From positions 62,001-126,000 of the forward strand of contig CBDFHV010000079.1 of NCBI GenBank assembly GCA_965247705.1: DNA of 64,000 nt, in the 5' to 3' direction. This document shows positions 1 to 8,374 of this stretch, in pieces. The notes under the pieces are model-generated. The model had not been told where the DNA came from. It worked only from the letters and a program-made list of their open reading frames with translations, and made no database searches. Made by a program: the position numbers and the translations under genes. Each line of letters opens with the position of its first letter. Position 1 is the stretch's first letter. The stretch comes from CBDFHV01 sp965247705. Lineage in GTDB: Bacteria > Pseudomonadota > Alphaproteobacteria > Rhodospirillales > CAMCUA01.

Positions 1-455
1 CGGATGGACCGCGCCGCCGGGCCTTCGCCGATGATCAGGTCGAGCTGGAAGTCCTCCATGGCGGGATAGAGGATCTCTTCCACCGCCGGGGACAGGCGAT
101 GGATTTCGTCGATGAACAGCACGTCCCGGGGCTGCAGGTTGGTAAGGATTGCCGCCAGATCGCCGGCCTTGGCGATCACCGGACCGGACGTGGTGCGAAA
201 GCCCACCCCCAGCTCGCGGGCGATGATTTGGGCCAGGGTGGTCTTGCCCAGCCCGGGCGGCCCGTAGAAGATCGTGTGATCCAGGGCCTCGCCCCGGGAC
301 CGGGCGGCGGCGATGAAAATTCGCAGGTTGTCGCAGAGCGCGCGCTGGCCGATGAAGTCGTCCAGGGTCTGGGGCCGGAGGCCCAGGTCGAGCCCGTCCC
401 CCAACGCCGAGTCGGGCGCCACCAGGCGTTCCGCGCCGGCCGGGGCTTCCGTCAA
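1..455 (-). CDS. ruvB: Holliday junction DNA helicase RuvB, N-terminal part
   Basis: AAA+ motor that drives branch migration of Holliday junctions with RuvA. Only the first 151 codons are in the window; the 3' end lies beyond position 1. The Walker A motif GPPGLGKTT and the Walker B motif DVLFIDEIHR are both visible. The start is a TTG at 455-453, overlapping the ruvA stop by two bases, so the two genes are translationally coupled. No ATG in frame is a better choice. The ruvC-ruvA-ruvB order is the standard bacterial arrangement. Confidence 0.95.
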   Translation of the reverse strand, partial: MTEAPAGAERLVAPDSALGDGLDLGLRPQTLDDFIGQRALCDNLRIFIAAARSRGEALDHTIFYGPPGLGKTTLAQIIARELGVGFRTTSGPVIAKAGDLAAILTNLQPRDVLFIDEIHRLSPAVEEILYPAMEDFQLDLIIGEGPAARSI

Positions 456-1078
456 TGTCGCATCTCCCGGGGGCTCATCTCGGCGAGGCCGGCCCGGATC
501 AGGGCCTCGACCGTCGCCGCCTCGCCGAGCAGGACGGCGGCCTGGGACACGGCGCGAAAGGCCTCGCTGGCGCTGTAGCCCAGGTTGATCAAACCGGAGA
601 CCGCATCCTGGGCGGGCCCGGTCGTCACCGCCGGCGCCGTAACGCCATCGGCGGCGGAAGGCATGGGTGCGAAGGCCATGGCGGCGACCTTTTCCTTGAG
701 TTCGCTGACGATTCGCGCGGCCAGTTTCGACCCCACCCCGGCGCATCGGGTCAGCGCCGCCTTGTCGCCGGCGGCGATGGCCATGGCCAGTCCGTCGGGA
801 TCGTGGACCGAAAGAATGGCAAGAGCGAGGCGGGGACCGACCCCTTGAACGCTGGTCAGAAGGCGAAACCAGGACCGTTCGTCGGCGCCGAGGAAGCCGA
901 ACAGCAGGATAGCGTCTTCGCGCACGTGGGTTTCGATCACCAGGCTCGTCGACTCGCCCACCGCCAGCCGGCTCAGGGTGCGGGCCGGGCAATAGGCCAG
1001 GTATCCGACGCCACCCACGTCGATCACCGCCCAGTCCTCGCCCAGGGAGTCCACCCGCCCGGTGAGCTTGGCGATCAA
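452..1078 (-). CDS. ruvA: Holliday junction branch migration protein RuvA
   Basis: A 208-aa protein that binds four-way DNA junctions as a tetramer and loads RuvB. The N-terminal OB-fold begins MIAKLTGRVDSLGEDWAVID. The central helix-hairpin-helix segments (VQGVGPRLALAIL and CAGVGSKLAARIV) and the C-terminal RuvB-contacting domain (INLGYSASEAFRAV) are in the usual order and length. The start overlaps the ruvC stop by 4 bases and the end overlaps ruvB, so ruvCAB reads as one operon on the minus strand. Confidence 0.97.
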   Translation of the reverse strand: MIAKLTGRVDSLGEDWAVIDVGGVGYLAYCPARTLSRLAVGESTSLVIETHVREDAILLFGFLGADERSWFRLLTSVQGVGPRLALAILSVHDPDGLAMAIAAGDKAALTRCAGVGSKLAARIVSELKEKVAAMAFAPMPSAADGVTAPAVTTGPAQDAVSGLINLGYSASEAFRAVSQAAVLLGEAATVEALIRAGLAEMSPREMRH

Positions 1079-1578
1079 GGGGCGACCGCCATGGCGGCGA
1101 TGCGGGCGGCGGTGGCCCGATGGTGGGCATGGCAGATGGCCACCGCCAGGGCGTCGGCGGCGTCGGCGCTGGCCGGCGCGCTGCCCGGCAGCAGCATGCG
1201 CACCATGACCTCGATCTGCTCCTTGGTCCCGTGGCCGGTGCCGACCACGGTCTTCTTGACCAGGTTGGGGGTATATTCGGCCACGGGAAGGCCGCCCCGG
1301 GCCGCCGCCAGCAAGACGACCCCCCGGGCCTGTCCCAGTTTCAGGGTCGAGGTGGGATTGCGGTTGACGAAGGTTTCCTCCACCGCCGCCTCGTCGGGCC
1401 CGTAGGCCTCCAGCACGGCCATCAGACCGTCGTAGAGCTGCGTCAGTCGGGTCGCCAGGGGCAGGTCTGGCACCGACGTCACCACGCCGTTGGCGGTGTG
1501 GGTCAGGCGGTTGCCGTCCGCCTCCACGATGCCCCAGCCCGTGTGCCGCAGGCCAGGGTCCAAACCGACGATCCGCAT
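1075..1578 (-). CDS. ruvC: Crossover junction endodeoxyribonuclease RuvC
   Basis: A 167-aa Holliday junction resolvase. The acidic catalytic residues are visible: the Asp in GLDPGLRHTGWG near the N-terminus, the Glu pair in AAVEETFVN, and the Asp pair in SADAADALAVAICHAH near the C-terminus. Its length is normal for the family. It is the first gene of ruvCAB and lies 21 bases downstream of the yebC stop codon, a common order in Proteobacteria. Confidence 0.97.
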   Translation of the reverse strand: MRIVGLDPGLRHTGWGIVEADGNRLTHTANGVVTSVPDLPLATRLTQLYDGLMAVLEAYGPDEAAVEETFVNRNPTSTLKLGQARGVVLLAAARGGLPVAEYTPNLVKKTVVGTGHGTKEQIEVMVRMLLPGSAPASADAADALAVAICHAHHRATAARIAAMAVAP

Positions 1579-1599
1579 GAGCCTGTCCTCCCGCGCCGC

Positions 1600-2349
1600 T
1601 CAGACGCTCAGGCGTTCCAGGACCGCGTCATCCACCTCGAAGTTGGCGGCGACCCGCTGCACGTCGTCGTTGTCGTCGAGCGCCTCCAAAAGGCTGAACA
1701 GGGTCTCCGCGCTCGCCTCGTCCACGGATACGTTGGAGCTGGGTTTCCAGTCCAGGGCGGCGGAGTCGGGTTCGTCGAAGCGGGCCACCAGGGCGTCCCG
1801 CACGGTGGCGAAATCGTCCGGGGCGCAGATGATCTCGTGTCCGTCCTCGCCGGTGTTGACGTCCTGGGCGTTGGCTTCGAGGGCGGCCTCGAACATCTCG
1901 TCTCCCCCGGCGGCATCGGCCTTGTAGCGGATCAAGCCCACCCGCTCGAACATGAAGGCGACGCTTCCCGTATCTCCCAGGGAGCCGCCGTGCTTGTTGA
2001 AGACGGTCCGTATTTCGGCCGCCGTTCGGTTGCGATTGTCGGTCAGCGCCTCGACGATGAGGGCGACGCCGCCGGGGCCAAAGCCCTCGTAGCGCATCTC
2101 CTCGAACGCCGTGCCATCGCCATCGCCGGAGCCCCGCTTGATAGCCCGCTCGATGTTGTCCTTGGGCATGTTGGCGGCCCGCGCGACGCCGATGGCGGTG
2201 CGCAGGCGCGGGTTCATGTCCGGGTCGGGCAGCCCGGCGCGGGCGGCCACCGTCAGTTCGCGAATCAGCTTGGTGAACACCTTGGCCCGCTTGGCGTCCT
2301 GCGCGCCTTTGCGGTGCATGATGTTCTTGAACTGTGAATGGCCAGCCAT
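1600..2349 (-). CDS. yebC: YebC/PmpR-family regulatory protein
   Basis: A 249-aa protein of the YebC/PmpR (TACO1-like) family. The N-terminus MAGHSQFKNIMHRKGAQDAKR is diagnostic, as are PKDNIERAIKRGSG and the C-terminal stretch FEVDDAVLERLSV. Members have been described as DNA-binding transcription factors and, more recently, as factors that relieve ribosome stalling at difficult sequences. Which role applies here cannot be read from sequence. It immediately precedes ruvC, a widely conserved linkage. The 140-bp gap upstream (2350-2489) probably holds its promoter. Confidence 0.95.
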   Translation of the reverse strand: MAGHSQFKNIMHRKGAQDAKRAKVFTKLIRELTVAARAGLPDPDMNPRLRTAIGVARAANMPKDNIERAIKRGSGDGDGTAFEEMRYEGFGPGGVALIVEALTDNRNRTAAEIRTVFNKHGGSLGDTGSVAFMFERVGLIRYKADAAGGDEMFEAALEANAQDVNTGEDGHEIICAPDDFATVRDALVARFDEPDSAALDWKPSSNVSVDEASAETLFSLLEALDDNDDVQRVAANFEVDDAVLERLSV

Positions 2350-2489
2350 GCCGGGATCGATGCCTGGTGGAAGAAGGTAGATAAAGTACGGAACCGGCGG
2401 CCCTTATACCATATGTAGAGCAAACCGCCAGACGAGAGCAGGGCCGGATAGCGAAGGATTGTGGCGACAGTGGGGCGGGGGACGCCCGC

Positions 2490-3206
2490 TCATGTCGCCA
2501 GCGCCCCGGCGATCTCCGCCAGCAGGCGTTCGGCCTCGGCGCGGGGGTCGGGCGCGGTGGTGATCTGGCGGCCGACGACGATGTGGTCGGCGCCGGCGGC
2601 GATGGCTTGGGCAGGGGTGGTGATGCGCTTCTGATCATCGGCGCCCACACCGGCGGAGCGGATGCCCGGGGTGACGATTGTCAGGTCGCCGCCGGCCATG
2701 GCGCGGATGGCGGCGGCTTCCCGGCCCGAGGCGATGACCCCGCCGGCGCCCGCCTCCCGGGCGATGCGGGTGCGGGCCAGGACCAGATCCTCGACCGAGG
2801 CGGTAGCGCCCATCTCGGCCAGGTCCTCGGGCCCGAAGCTGGTCAACACCGTCACCGCCAGAATTTTCAAGCCGCTGTCGCCGCAACCCTCCACGGCGGC
2901 CCTGATGGTGGCGCCATGGGCGTGGACGGTGAGGAAGTGGGCGCCGAGGGCGGCGATGGCGCGGGCGGCGGCGGCCGTGGTGCGCTCGATGTCCAGCAGC
3001 TTCGCGTCGACGAACACCTTGTTCCCCTCGGCGACCAGGTCGCGGACCAGGTCGGCGCCGCCGCAGAACAGCAGCTCCAGCCCCACCTTGTAGAACCCGA
3101 CGCTGGCGCCCAGGCGGTCGACCAGAGCCCGGGCGGCTTCGACGGTGGGCAGATCGAGGGCGACGATCAGGCGGTCTTTCAAGGGGACCGTTCCGCTCGT
3201 GGTCAA
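2490..3206 (-). CDS. pyrF: Orotidine 5'-phosphate decarboxylase
   Basis: A 238-aa enzyme that converts OMP to UMP, the last step of pyrimidine synthesis. The catalytic Asp/Lys array is seen in VFVDAKLLDIERT, the substrate-binding Lys in GFYKVGLELLF, and the phosphate-binding loop in VTPGIRSAG. The open frame continues far upstream, but that part has no family similarity. A TTG at 3206-3204, six bases after a GGGAGG ribosome-binding site and 15 bases after the upstream stop, is the best start. A second TTG at 3182 is a possible alternative. Confidence 0.93.
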   Translation of the reverse strand: MTTSGTVPLKDRLIVALDLPTVEAARALVDRLGASVGFYKVGLELLFCGGADLVRDLVAEGNKVFVDAKLLDIERTTAAAARAIAALGAHFLTVHAHGATIRAAVEGCGDSGLKILAVTVLTSFGPEDLAEMGATASVEDLVLARTRIAREAGAGGVIASGREAAAIRAMAGGDLTIVTPGIRSAGVGADDQKRITTPAQAIAAGADHIVVGRQITTAPDPRAEAERLLAEIAGALAT

Positions 3207-3220
3207 ATCGGTCCTCCCCG

Positions 3221-4033
3221 TCAGTCCGGCTCGGCCGGGTCCAGCAGCCCGCCCAGGCGCACCGGGCGCACCCGGCGGGCGAGGCCCGTGGCATCGTCGG
3301 TCTCCAGGAAGAGGCCGCAGAGGGTGGCTTCGCCTGCGGCCGGTTCCAGGCGCGGCTTGGCGCCGGGATCGAGGAAGCGGGCCAGGGACGCGGCCTTGTC
3401 CATGCCGATGACCGAATCGTAGTCGCCGCACATGCCCAAGTCGGTCTGGAAGGCGGTGCCGCCGGACAGGATCCGCGCGTCCGCCGTGGGCACGTGGGAA
3501 TGGGTGCCGACCACCGCCGACACCCGTCCGTCCAGCAGGTGTCCGATGGCCGCCTTCTCGCTGGAGGCCTCGGCATGCACGTCGACCAGGATGGCGGCCA
3601 CGGTGTCGCCCAGCCGATGGGGCGCCAGAACGGCGGCCAGCGCCGCGAAAGGGTCCTCCACCGGCATCATGAACAGCTTGCCCATGGGATTGATCACCAG
3701 CACCTTTCGCCCGCCGGACGCCTGCAGCACGACGCTGCCCCGGCCGGGCGTTCCCTCGGGCAGGTTGAGGGGGCGTAGCAGGCGCGGATCGCCGTCGATG
3801 TAGTTCATGATCGCCCGTTGGCTCCACACGTGGTTGCCGGTGGTGATGACATCCACCCCGGCGTCATAGAAGGCCTGGCAGATCTTGTCGGTGATGCCGA
3901 AGCCGTGGGCCGCGTTCTCGCCATTGACGACGACGAAATCCAGCCCCAGGCGCCGGCGCAACTCGGGGATATGGCGTTCGACCGCCTCGCGGCCGGCACG
4001 GCCGACCACGTCACCGCAAAGGAGAATTTTCAT
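3221..4033 (-). CDS. YmdB-type (TIGR00282) metallophosphoesterase
   Basis: A 270-aa calcineurin-like phosphoesterase of the YmdB/TIGR00282 family. Metal-binding motifs are GDVVGRAGREA at the N-terminus, NGENAAHGFG, TTGNHVW and GTHSHVPTADARIL. Family members studied in Gram-positives hydrolyse cyclic nucleotides; the role in Alphaproteobacteria is not established. The ATG at 4033-4031 gives a start directly at MKILLCGDVVG. An ATG 57 bases upstream only adds unrelated residues. It lies between fau and pyrF and is probably cotranscribed with pyrF. Confidence 0.88.
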   Translation of the reverse strand: MKILLCGDVVGRAGREAVERHIPELRRRLGLDFVVVNGENAAHGFGITDKICQAFYDAGVDVITTGNHVWSQRAIMNYIDGDPRLLRPLNLPEGTPGRGSVVLQASGGRKVLVINPMGKLFMMPVEDPFAALAAVLAPHRLGDTVAAILVDVHAEASSEKAAIGHLLDGRVSAVVGTHSHVPTADARILSGGTAFQTDLGMCGDYDSVIGMDKAASLARFLDPGAKPRLEPAAGEATLCGLFLETDDATGLARRVRPVRLGGLLDPAEPD

Positions 4034-4115
4034 CGTGGAATGGAGGGTAACCGAATCTCCGTATCTTGATACCCGGTTATCTGGGACCATCTCGTTTCGA
4101 ACTTCACGGGGACGC

Positions 4116-4730
4116 TCATGGCCGGCGGTGGAGCGCCTTCTCGGTCACCGCGGCGTCCAGGCACTCGTCCCACGGGGCGTGGGGTACGTGGTCGACCTCC
4201 TGGGCGGCGAAGGCGAGGCCGACCGCCAGCAGGGGGCCTTCGGCTCGCAGACGCTTGAGCGTGCGGTCGTAGAAGCCGCCGCCGTAGCCCAGGCGCCAGC
4301 ACGCCCGGTCGAAGACCAGGAGCGGGGCCAGAACGACCCGGGGGACCAGGACGGGCGCCGCTTGCGTGGGTTGACGGGTGCCGAAGGCGCCGTCGACCAG
4401 AGTGTCGTCGGGACGCCAGCCACGGAATTCAAGCGGGGTTCGGGGCGCCGTCACCACCGGCAGAGCGCATCGGTAACCGGCGGCGTCGAGGCTTTGCAGC
4501 AGCGGCGCCGTGTCCAGTTCCTCGCCCATGGTCCAGAACGCGGAAACGATGGCGCCCGGCGGCACGCGTCGGTCCTCGAGCAGCTTGAGAATGCGATCCC
4601 GGACGGCCAGGGACGCGGCGGCGCGGACGGGCTCGGGTGTGGACGCGCGGCGCTCCAACGCCAGCCGCCGCAGGCGGCGCTTGGCCGCGACGATGGGGTC
4701 GACGTCGGGATCGCGGGGTGGCTCGGGCAT
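4116..4730 (-). CDS. fau: 5-formyltetrahydrofolate cyclo-ligase
   Basis: A 204-aa enzyme that uses ATP to convert 5-formyl-THF to 5,10-methenyl-THF. The family signature GYGGGFYDRTL is present, as is the basic N-terminal region AAKRRLRRLALERRAS. The ATG at 4730-4728 begins MPEPPRDPDVDP. The frame is open further upstream, but that extension runs through the 6S RNA gene and is not protein-like. The zapA-6S RNA-fau order is widely conserved in Proteobacteria. Confidence 0.93.
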   Translation of the reverse strand: MPEPPRDPDVDPIVAAKRRLRRLALERRASTPEPVRAAASLAVRDRILKLLEDRRVPPGAIVSAFWTMGEELDTAPLLQSLDAAGYRCALPVVTAPRTPLEFRGWRPDDTLVDGAFGTRQPTQAAPVLVPRVVLAPLLVFDRACWRLGYGGGFYDRTLKRLRAEGPLLAVGLAFAAQEVDHVPHAPWDECLDAAVTEKALHRRP

Positions 4731-4774
4731 GCTACCGGTGTGGAGAAAGTCGGGCGGCGCCGCGTCGGCCGTTG

Positions 4775-4912
4775 ACCGGGTATTTCCTCTGCGGCCTGCT
4801 GATGCAGGTGGGCACCGTATTCCGGACCCACGGGTCCGGAAGGGACAGCTCCCTAGAAGTATACCGTTGGCCCCAGGGAAAGAATGGCCTGACGAACCGC
4901 GCAGCGGTCGCC
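4775..4912 (-). ncRNA. ssrS: 6S RNA (ssrS), approximate ends
   Basis: 6S RNA binds sigma-70 RNA polymerase holoenzyme by mimicking an open promoter. The call rests first on position: the conserved slot between zapA and fau, on their strand, with no plausible protein. On the minus strand a 5' segment containing CUGCGCGGUUCGUCAGGCC can face a 3' segment GGCCGCAGAGG to close a long rod. An apical hairpin with 8-bp arms (CCGGACCC/GGGUCCGG) sits at 4822-4839. The ends are estimates from the likely closing stem; no covariance model was run. Confidence 0.65.
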
Positions 4913-4923
4913 CAGGGATGAAT

Positions 4924-5235
4924 CTAGGCCTCTTCCAGACCCGCGGCAAGGCGCTCCACGCGCTCCGCCAGGGCCGTCATGGCGGCGGGGTCCGGCGGGG
5001 CCTCCGCCATCGTGGGAACATCCTGGGTCGTGGACCGGCTGTCGGCCAGTTCGTCGGCCAGCATCAGGCCGGCCATCACCAGCAGATGGGCATCGCCCAC
5101 CTGGCCGACCGCCGACACCAGGCGCCCCACGTGATCGTCCAACTCGCTAGCCAGGGATATCAGGTGCCGTTCCTGCCCGTCGTCGCAGGCGATGGTGTAG
5201 TTGCGGCCGTTCACGGTGACGGTGACCTGGGCCAT
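4924..5235 (-). CDS. zapA: Cell division protein ZapA
   Basis: A 103-aa FtsZ-ring stabilising protein. The N-terminal beta strands MAQVTVTVNGRNYTIACDDGQE, then the helix LASELDDHVGRLVSAVGQVGDAHLLVMAGLMLADEL, match ZapA, and the C-terminal part is coiled-coil-like. The start overlaps the stop of the upstream DUF4164 gene by one base (TGATG), indicating coupling. It is followed by 6S RNA. Confidence 0.92.
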   Translation of the reverse strand: MAQVTVTVNGRNYTIACDDGQERHLISLASELDDHVGRLVSAVGQVGDAHLLVMAGLMLADELADSRSTTQDVPTMAEAPPDPAAMTALAERVERLAAGLEEA

Positions 5236-5468
5236 CAGGCGCGTTCCTCGACCATGGCCCGAACCCGGGCGATAATCGTATCCAGGCGCTGGGCCAGTAC
5301 GTCGTGAGTCTGGCGCCGGCGCGCATTATCGGCATCCACCGATTCCTGGGCCGGCGTATCGTCGCTGGTCCGGCGGGCCGCAACGGCGGCCTCGAGCCTA
5401 TCCACGGCCCGGTGAAGACGGTACTGCGCCTCCTCCCAGGGCCGGTCCGACGGACTCCCGTTACTCAC
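5235..5468 (-). CDS. DUF4164-like coiled-coil protein
   Basis: A 77-aa, highly charged, largely helical protein (RLHRAVDRLEAAVAARR ... DVLAQRLDTIIARVRAMVEERA) with no transmembrane segment. A small coiled-coil protein directly upstream of zapA is typical of Alphaproteobacteria and is annotated as DUF4164. Its function is unknown. The one-base stop/start overlap with zapA and the shared coiled-coil character suggest a divisome-related partner, which is inference. Confidence 0.8.
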   Translation of the reverse strand: MSNGSPSDRPWEEAQYRLHRAVDRLEAAVAARRTSDDTPAQESVDADNARRRQTHDVLAQRLDTIIARVRAMVEERA

Positions 5469-5619
5469 CGCTGTCGCCCCCTCACGCTGCCTGCGGCACA
5501 GAATAGGGGTGTCCCTCCGAGACCGTCAACAGAGGGACGCGCCGGGGCGCCACGCCGGTTATCTCTTGATCGGGATTGTGATAAGAGACGTCGCAAATAT
5601 CCACCCAATGGAGGATCCC

Positions 5620-6627
5620 ATGGCTATCCGCGTGGCGATCAACGGTTTCGGGCGTATCGGCCGCCTGGTTCTTCGGGCCCTTATCGAATCCCGGCGCAAC
5701 GACATTCAGGTCGTCGGCATCAACGACTTGGGCCCGGTGGCGACCAATGCCCATCTGCTGAAATACGATTCCATCCACGGCAGCCTGGAAACGGACGTGA
5801 CGGTCAATGGGGACTCCATGGACGTCGGTCAGGGACCCATCAAGGTAACGGCGGAACGCGATCCCACCAAGCTTCCGTGGGGCGAGCTCAACGTGGACGT
5901 GGCCTTGGAATGCACCGGCATCTTCACCGACCGGGACAAGGCCGCCCAGCACATGACGGCCGGGGCGGGACGGGTCCTCGTCTCGGCGCCCGCCAAGGCC
6001 GCGGACCTGACGGTGGTCTACGGGGTCAATCACGATCAGCTCACGGCCGATCACACGGTGGTCTCCGCCGCTTCCTGCACCACCAACTGTCTGGTGCCGG
6101 TGGTGGACGTGGCCAACAAGACCGTCGGCATCGAGAAGGGGTTCATGACCACGGTGCATTCCTTCACCGGCGATCAGCCGACCGTGGACACGCTGCACAG
6201 CGACCTGCGGCGGGCGCGATCCGCCTCGGTCTCCATGATCCCCACCTCCACCGGCGCCGCTCGCGCGGTCGCCCTGGTGCTGCCGGAGATGGCCGGCAAG
6301 CTGGATGGCACGGCGATCCGGGTGCCGACGCCCAACGTGTCGATGGTCGACTTCACCTTCGTGGCCTCCCGGGATACCACTCCCGAGGAGGTCAATGACG
6401 CCATGAAGGCGGCGGCCGACGGGCGTCTCAAGGGCGTCTTGGGGACGGTGGACCTGCCGCTGGTGTCGGTGGACTTCAATCACAACGATCTCAGTTCCGT
6501 TTTCGATTTGACCCAAACCCAGGTCCTGGGCGGCAATTTCGTGCGCGTTCTGTCCTGGTACGACAACGAGTGGGGATTCTCGAACCGCATGAGCGACGTC
6601 GCGGCGGCCATGGCCGCGACCGCCTGA
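5620..6627 (+). CDS. gap: Glyceraldehyde-3-phosphate dehydrogenase, type I
   Basis: A 335-aa glycolytic/gluconeogenic dehydrogenase. The NAD-binding N-terminus is AIRVAINGFGRIGRLVLRAL, the catalytic Cys lies in SAASCTTNC, and WYDNEWGFSNRM marks the C-terminus. The ATG at 5620 follows a GGAG ribosome-binding site. An in-frame start 111 bases upstream would add unrelated sequence. It is divergent from the DUF4164-zapA operon (about 150 bp between) and is followed by an unknown gene and thiE on the same strand. Confidence 0.96.
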   Translation: MAIRVAINGFGRIGRLVLRALIESRRNDIQVVGINDLGPVATNAHLLKYDSIHGSLETDVTVNGDSMDVGQGPIKVTAERDPTKLPWGELNVDVALECTGIFTDRDKAAQHMTAGAGRVLVSAPAKAADLTVVYGVNHDQLTADHTVVSAASCTTNCLVPVVDVANKTVGIEKGFMTTVHSFTGDQPTVDTLHSDLRRARSASVSMIPTSTGAARAVALVLPEMAGKLDGTAIRVPTPNVSMVDFTFVASRDTTPEEVNDAMKAAADGRLKGVLGTVDLPLVSVDFNHNDLSSVFDLTQTQVLGGNFVRVLSWYDNEWGFSNRMSDVAAAMAATA

Positions 6628-6643
6628 AACCGGACAACGGGCG

Positions 6644-7060
6644 GTGGATCGGGACCAGCGACCCATCATCGCCCGCAATCTGGCCCAGGCCCGGGCGGCC
6701 GTGGCGGCGGCGGAAGCCCTCGGCGTGCCGCTGATTCTGCGCAGCCCGCCGGGCATGGCGGGCGCCCTGGGCGCGGCCGTGTTCCGCCATCTGGTGGACG
6801 AGGCCGCCGCCGACCACCCCGGGGTTTCCGTCGCCGCCGTCTACGACTGCGGGCCCAACCCAGGTTGGGCGCTCAACGCCTTGCGGGAAGGCTTGGAGGC
6901 TGTGCGCATCGAAGGGACTCCAGCCTCGAAACGCCGCCTGGCGGACATCGCCGCCGCCCACGGCGCCCGCCTCGACGAGACGCCCGGCGCCGCCCTCGGC
7001 CTGGACGACGCCCCGGACGCCGAAGCCGCCTGCCGGGCGTGGTTGTCCAAGTCGTCATAG
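6644..7060 (+). CDS. Conserved hypothetical protein between gap and thiE
   Basis: A 138-aa soluble protein from a GTG start 16 bases after the gap stop. Typical segments are PIIARNLAQARAAVAAAE, GVPLILRSPPGMAGALGA, AAVYDCGPNPGWALNALREG and KRRLADIAAAHGARLDE. The alternating strand-helix pattern suggests an alpha/beta domain. I do not recognise an enzymatic family and assign no function. It sits 3 bases from thiE, so the two are probably cotranslated. Codon use matches its neighbours. Confidence 0.75.
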   Translation: MDRDQRPIIARNLAQARAAVAAAEALGVPLILRSPPGMAGALGAAVFRHLVDEAAADHPGVSVAAVYDCGPNPGWALNALREGLEAVRIEGTPASKRRLADIAAAHGARLDETPGAALGLDDAPDAEAACRAWLSKSS

Positions 7061-7063
7061 ACG

Positions 7064-7708
7064 ATGGCCTCCACCCCCGCCTGCCGGCTCTACCTGGTGA
7101 CCCCGCCGCGACTGGATCCAGGCCCCTTCGCCAGCCGTCTGGCGGCGGCCCTCAACGGCGGCGACGTGGCCTGCCTGCAAATCCGGCTCAAGGACACGGA
7201 CGACGACGCCATCCGAGCGGCCGTGAAGGCCCTGCTGCCCGTGGCCCACGCCCGCAACGTGGCGGTGGTGCTCAATGACCGGCCCGACCTGGCCGCCGAG
7301 ACCGGCTGCGACGGTGTTCACGTGGGCCAGGAAGATACGACCTACCGGCAAGCCCGGCGGATCATCGGCGGCGAGGCCATGATCGGCGTGACCTGCCACG
7401 ACTCCCGCCACCTGGCCATGGATGCCGCCGAACAGGGCGCCGACTACGTGGCCTTCGGCGCTTTCTTTCCCACGGCGACCAAGACGCCAAAGACCCAGGC
7501 GTCGGTGGACTTGCTGCGCTGGTGGAGCGAGATAATGACCGTGCCCTCAGTGGCCATCGGCGGCATCACGGCGGACAACTGCCCGCCGCTGGTTGTGGCG
7601 GGAGCGGACTTTCTGGCCGTCGTGTCCGCCGTATGGGATCACCCGGACGGCCCCGAGGCCGCGGTGCGGGAATTCAACACGGCCATCGATCGAGCGTCGA
7701 CGGCGTAG
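7064..7708 (+). CDS. thiE: Thiamine-phosphate synthase family protein
   Basis: A 214-aa TIM-barrel enzyme expected to join HMP-pyrophosphate and thiazole phosphate into thiamine phosphate. Family motifs are CRLYLVTPP, CLQIRLKDTDD, VVLNDRPDLAAETGCDGVHVGQED, GADYVAFGAFFPTATK and VAIGGITADN. No other thiamine gene and no TPP riboswitch is evident nearby, so a specialised or moonlighting member is possible. It follows the hypothetical gene with a 3-base gap. Confidence 0.88.
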   Translation: MASTPACRLYLVTPPRLDPGPFASRLAAALNGGDVACLQIRLKDTDDDAIRAAVKALLPVAHARNVAVVLNDRPDLAAETGCDGVHVGQEDTTYRQARRIIGGEAMIGVTCHDSRHLAMDAAEQGADYVAFGAFFPTATKTPKTQASVDLLRWWSEIMTVPSVAIGGITADNCPPLVVAGADFLAVVSAVWDHPDGPEAAVREFNTAIDRASTA

Positions 7709-7795
7709 ATCGCCCCTGGCGTTGCTACCCGGCGGCGGCGGTGATAGGGTCCGCGCCGCTCTCCAATCCCCCTCGCGAACCCATCGAACAGGCCC

Positions 7796-8365
7796 ATGAA
7801 AATCAACGGCAACGCCGTCCGACCGGGGATGGTGATCGAGCATCAGAACCGCCTGTGGCGGGCGGTGAAGATCCAACACACCCAGCCCGGCAAGGGCGGC
7901 GCCTACCTGCAGGTGGAGCTCAAGGACATCCGCGACGGCACCAAGCTGAACGAACGATTCCGCAGCTCGGAGACCGTGGAGCGGGTGCGCCTGGACCAGA
8001 AGCCGTTCCAGTTCCTCTACAGCGACGGCGAGATGTACACGTTCATGGACACCGACACCTACGACCAGATCGCCCTGACCGCCGCGGCCATTGGCGAGGA
8101 CCAGGTTCCCTATCTGCGGGACGGCATGCCGGTCACCATCGATTTCCACGAGGAGAGCCCCTTGGGCGTTTCCCTTCCCGACACGGTGGCGCTGGCCGTG
8201 GTCGAGGCCGATGCGGTGGTCAAGGGGCAGACGGCGTCGTCTTCCTACAAGCCCGCCGTGCTCGAGAACGGGGTGCGCGTCATGGTGCCGCCCCACATCG
8301 AGGCTGGAACCCGCGTGGTGGTCAACATCGCGGAGGGGACCTACGTGGAACGGGCGAAGGACTAG
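7796..8365 (+). CDS. efp: Translation elongation factor P
   Basis: A 189-aa factor that rescues ribosomes stalled at polyproline motifs. It has three beta-barrel domains. The modifiable lysine sits in QPGKGGA (Lys33). The C-terminus is GVRVMVPPHIEAGTRVVVNIAEGTYVERAKD. EF-P is notable here because the locus 1 kb downstream (9337-10554) encodes an extremely polyproline-rich protein. The Lys-modification genes epmA/epmB were not seen in the window. Confidence 0.96.
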   Translation: MKINGNAVRPGMVIEHQNRLWRAVKIQHTQPGKGGAYLQVELKDIRDGTKLNERFRSSETVERVRLDQKPFQFLYSDGEMYTFMDTDTYDQIALTAAAIGEDQVPYLRDGMPVTIDFHEESPLGVSLPDTVALAVVEADAVVKGQTASSSYKPAVLENGVRVMVPPHIEAGTRVVVNIAEGTYVERAKD

Positions 8366-8374
8366 CGCCGCCGC

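Noticed and set aside
2490..3827. 445-codon frame extending pyrF upstream
   Set aside because: The extension overlaps the YmdB-like gene in another frame. A TTG with a good ribosome-binding site at 3206 gives a normal-length PyrF.
7710..7795. Possible TPP riboswitch near thiE
   Set aside because: It would lie upstream of thiE, not downstream, and no CUGAGA-type conserved element was seen in the gap before the operon.
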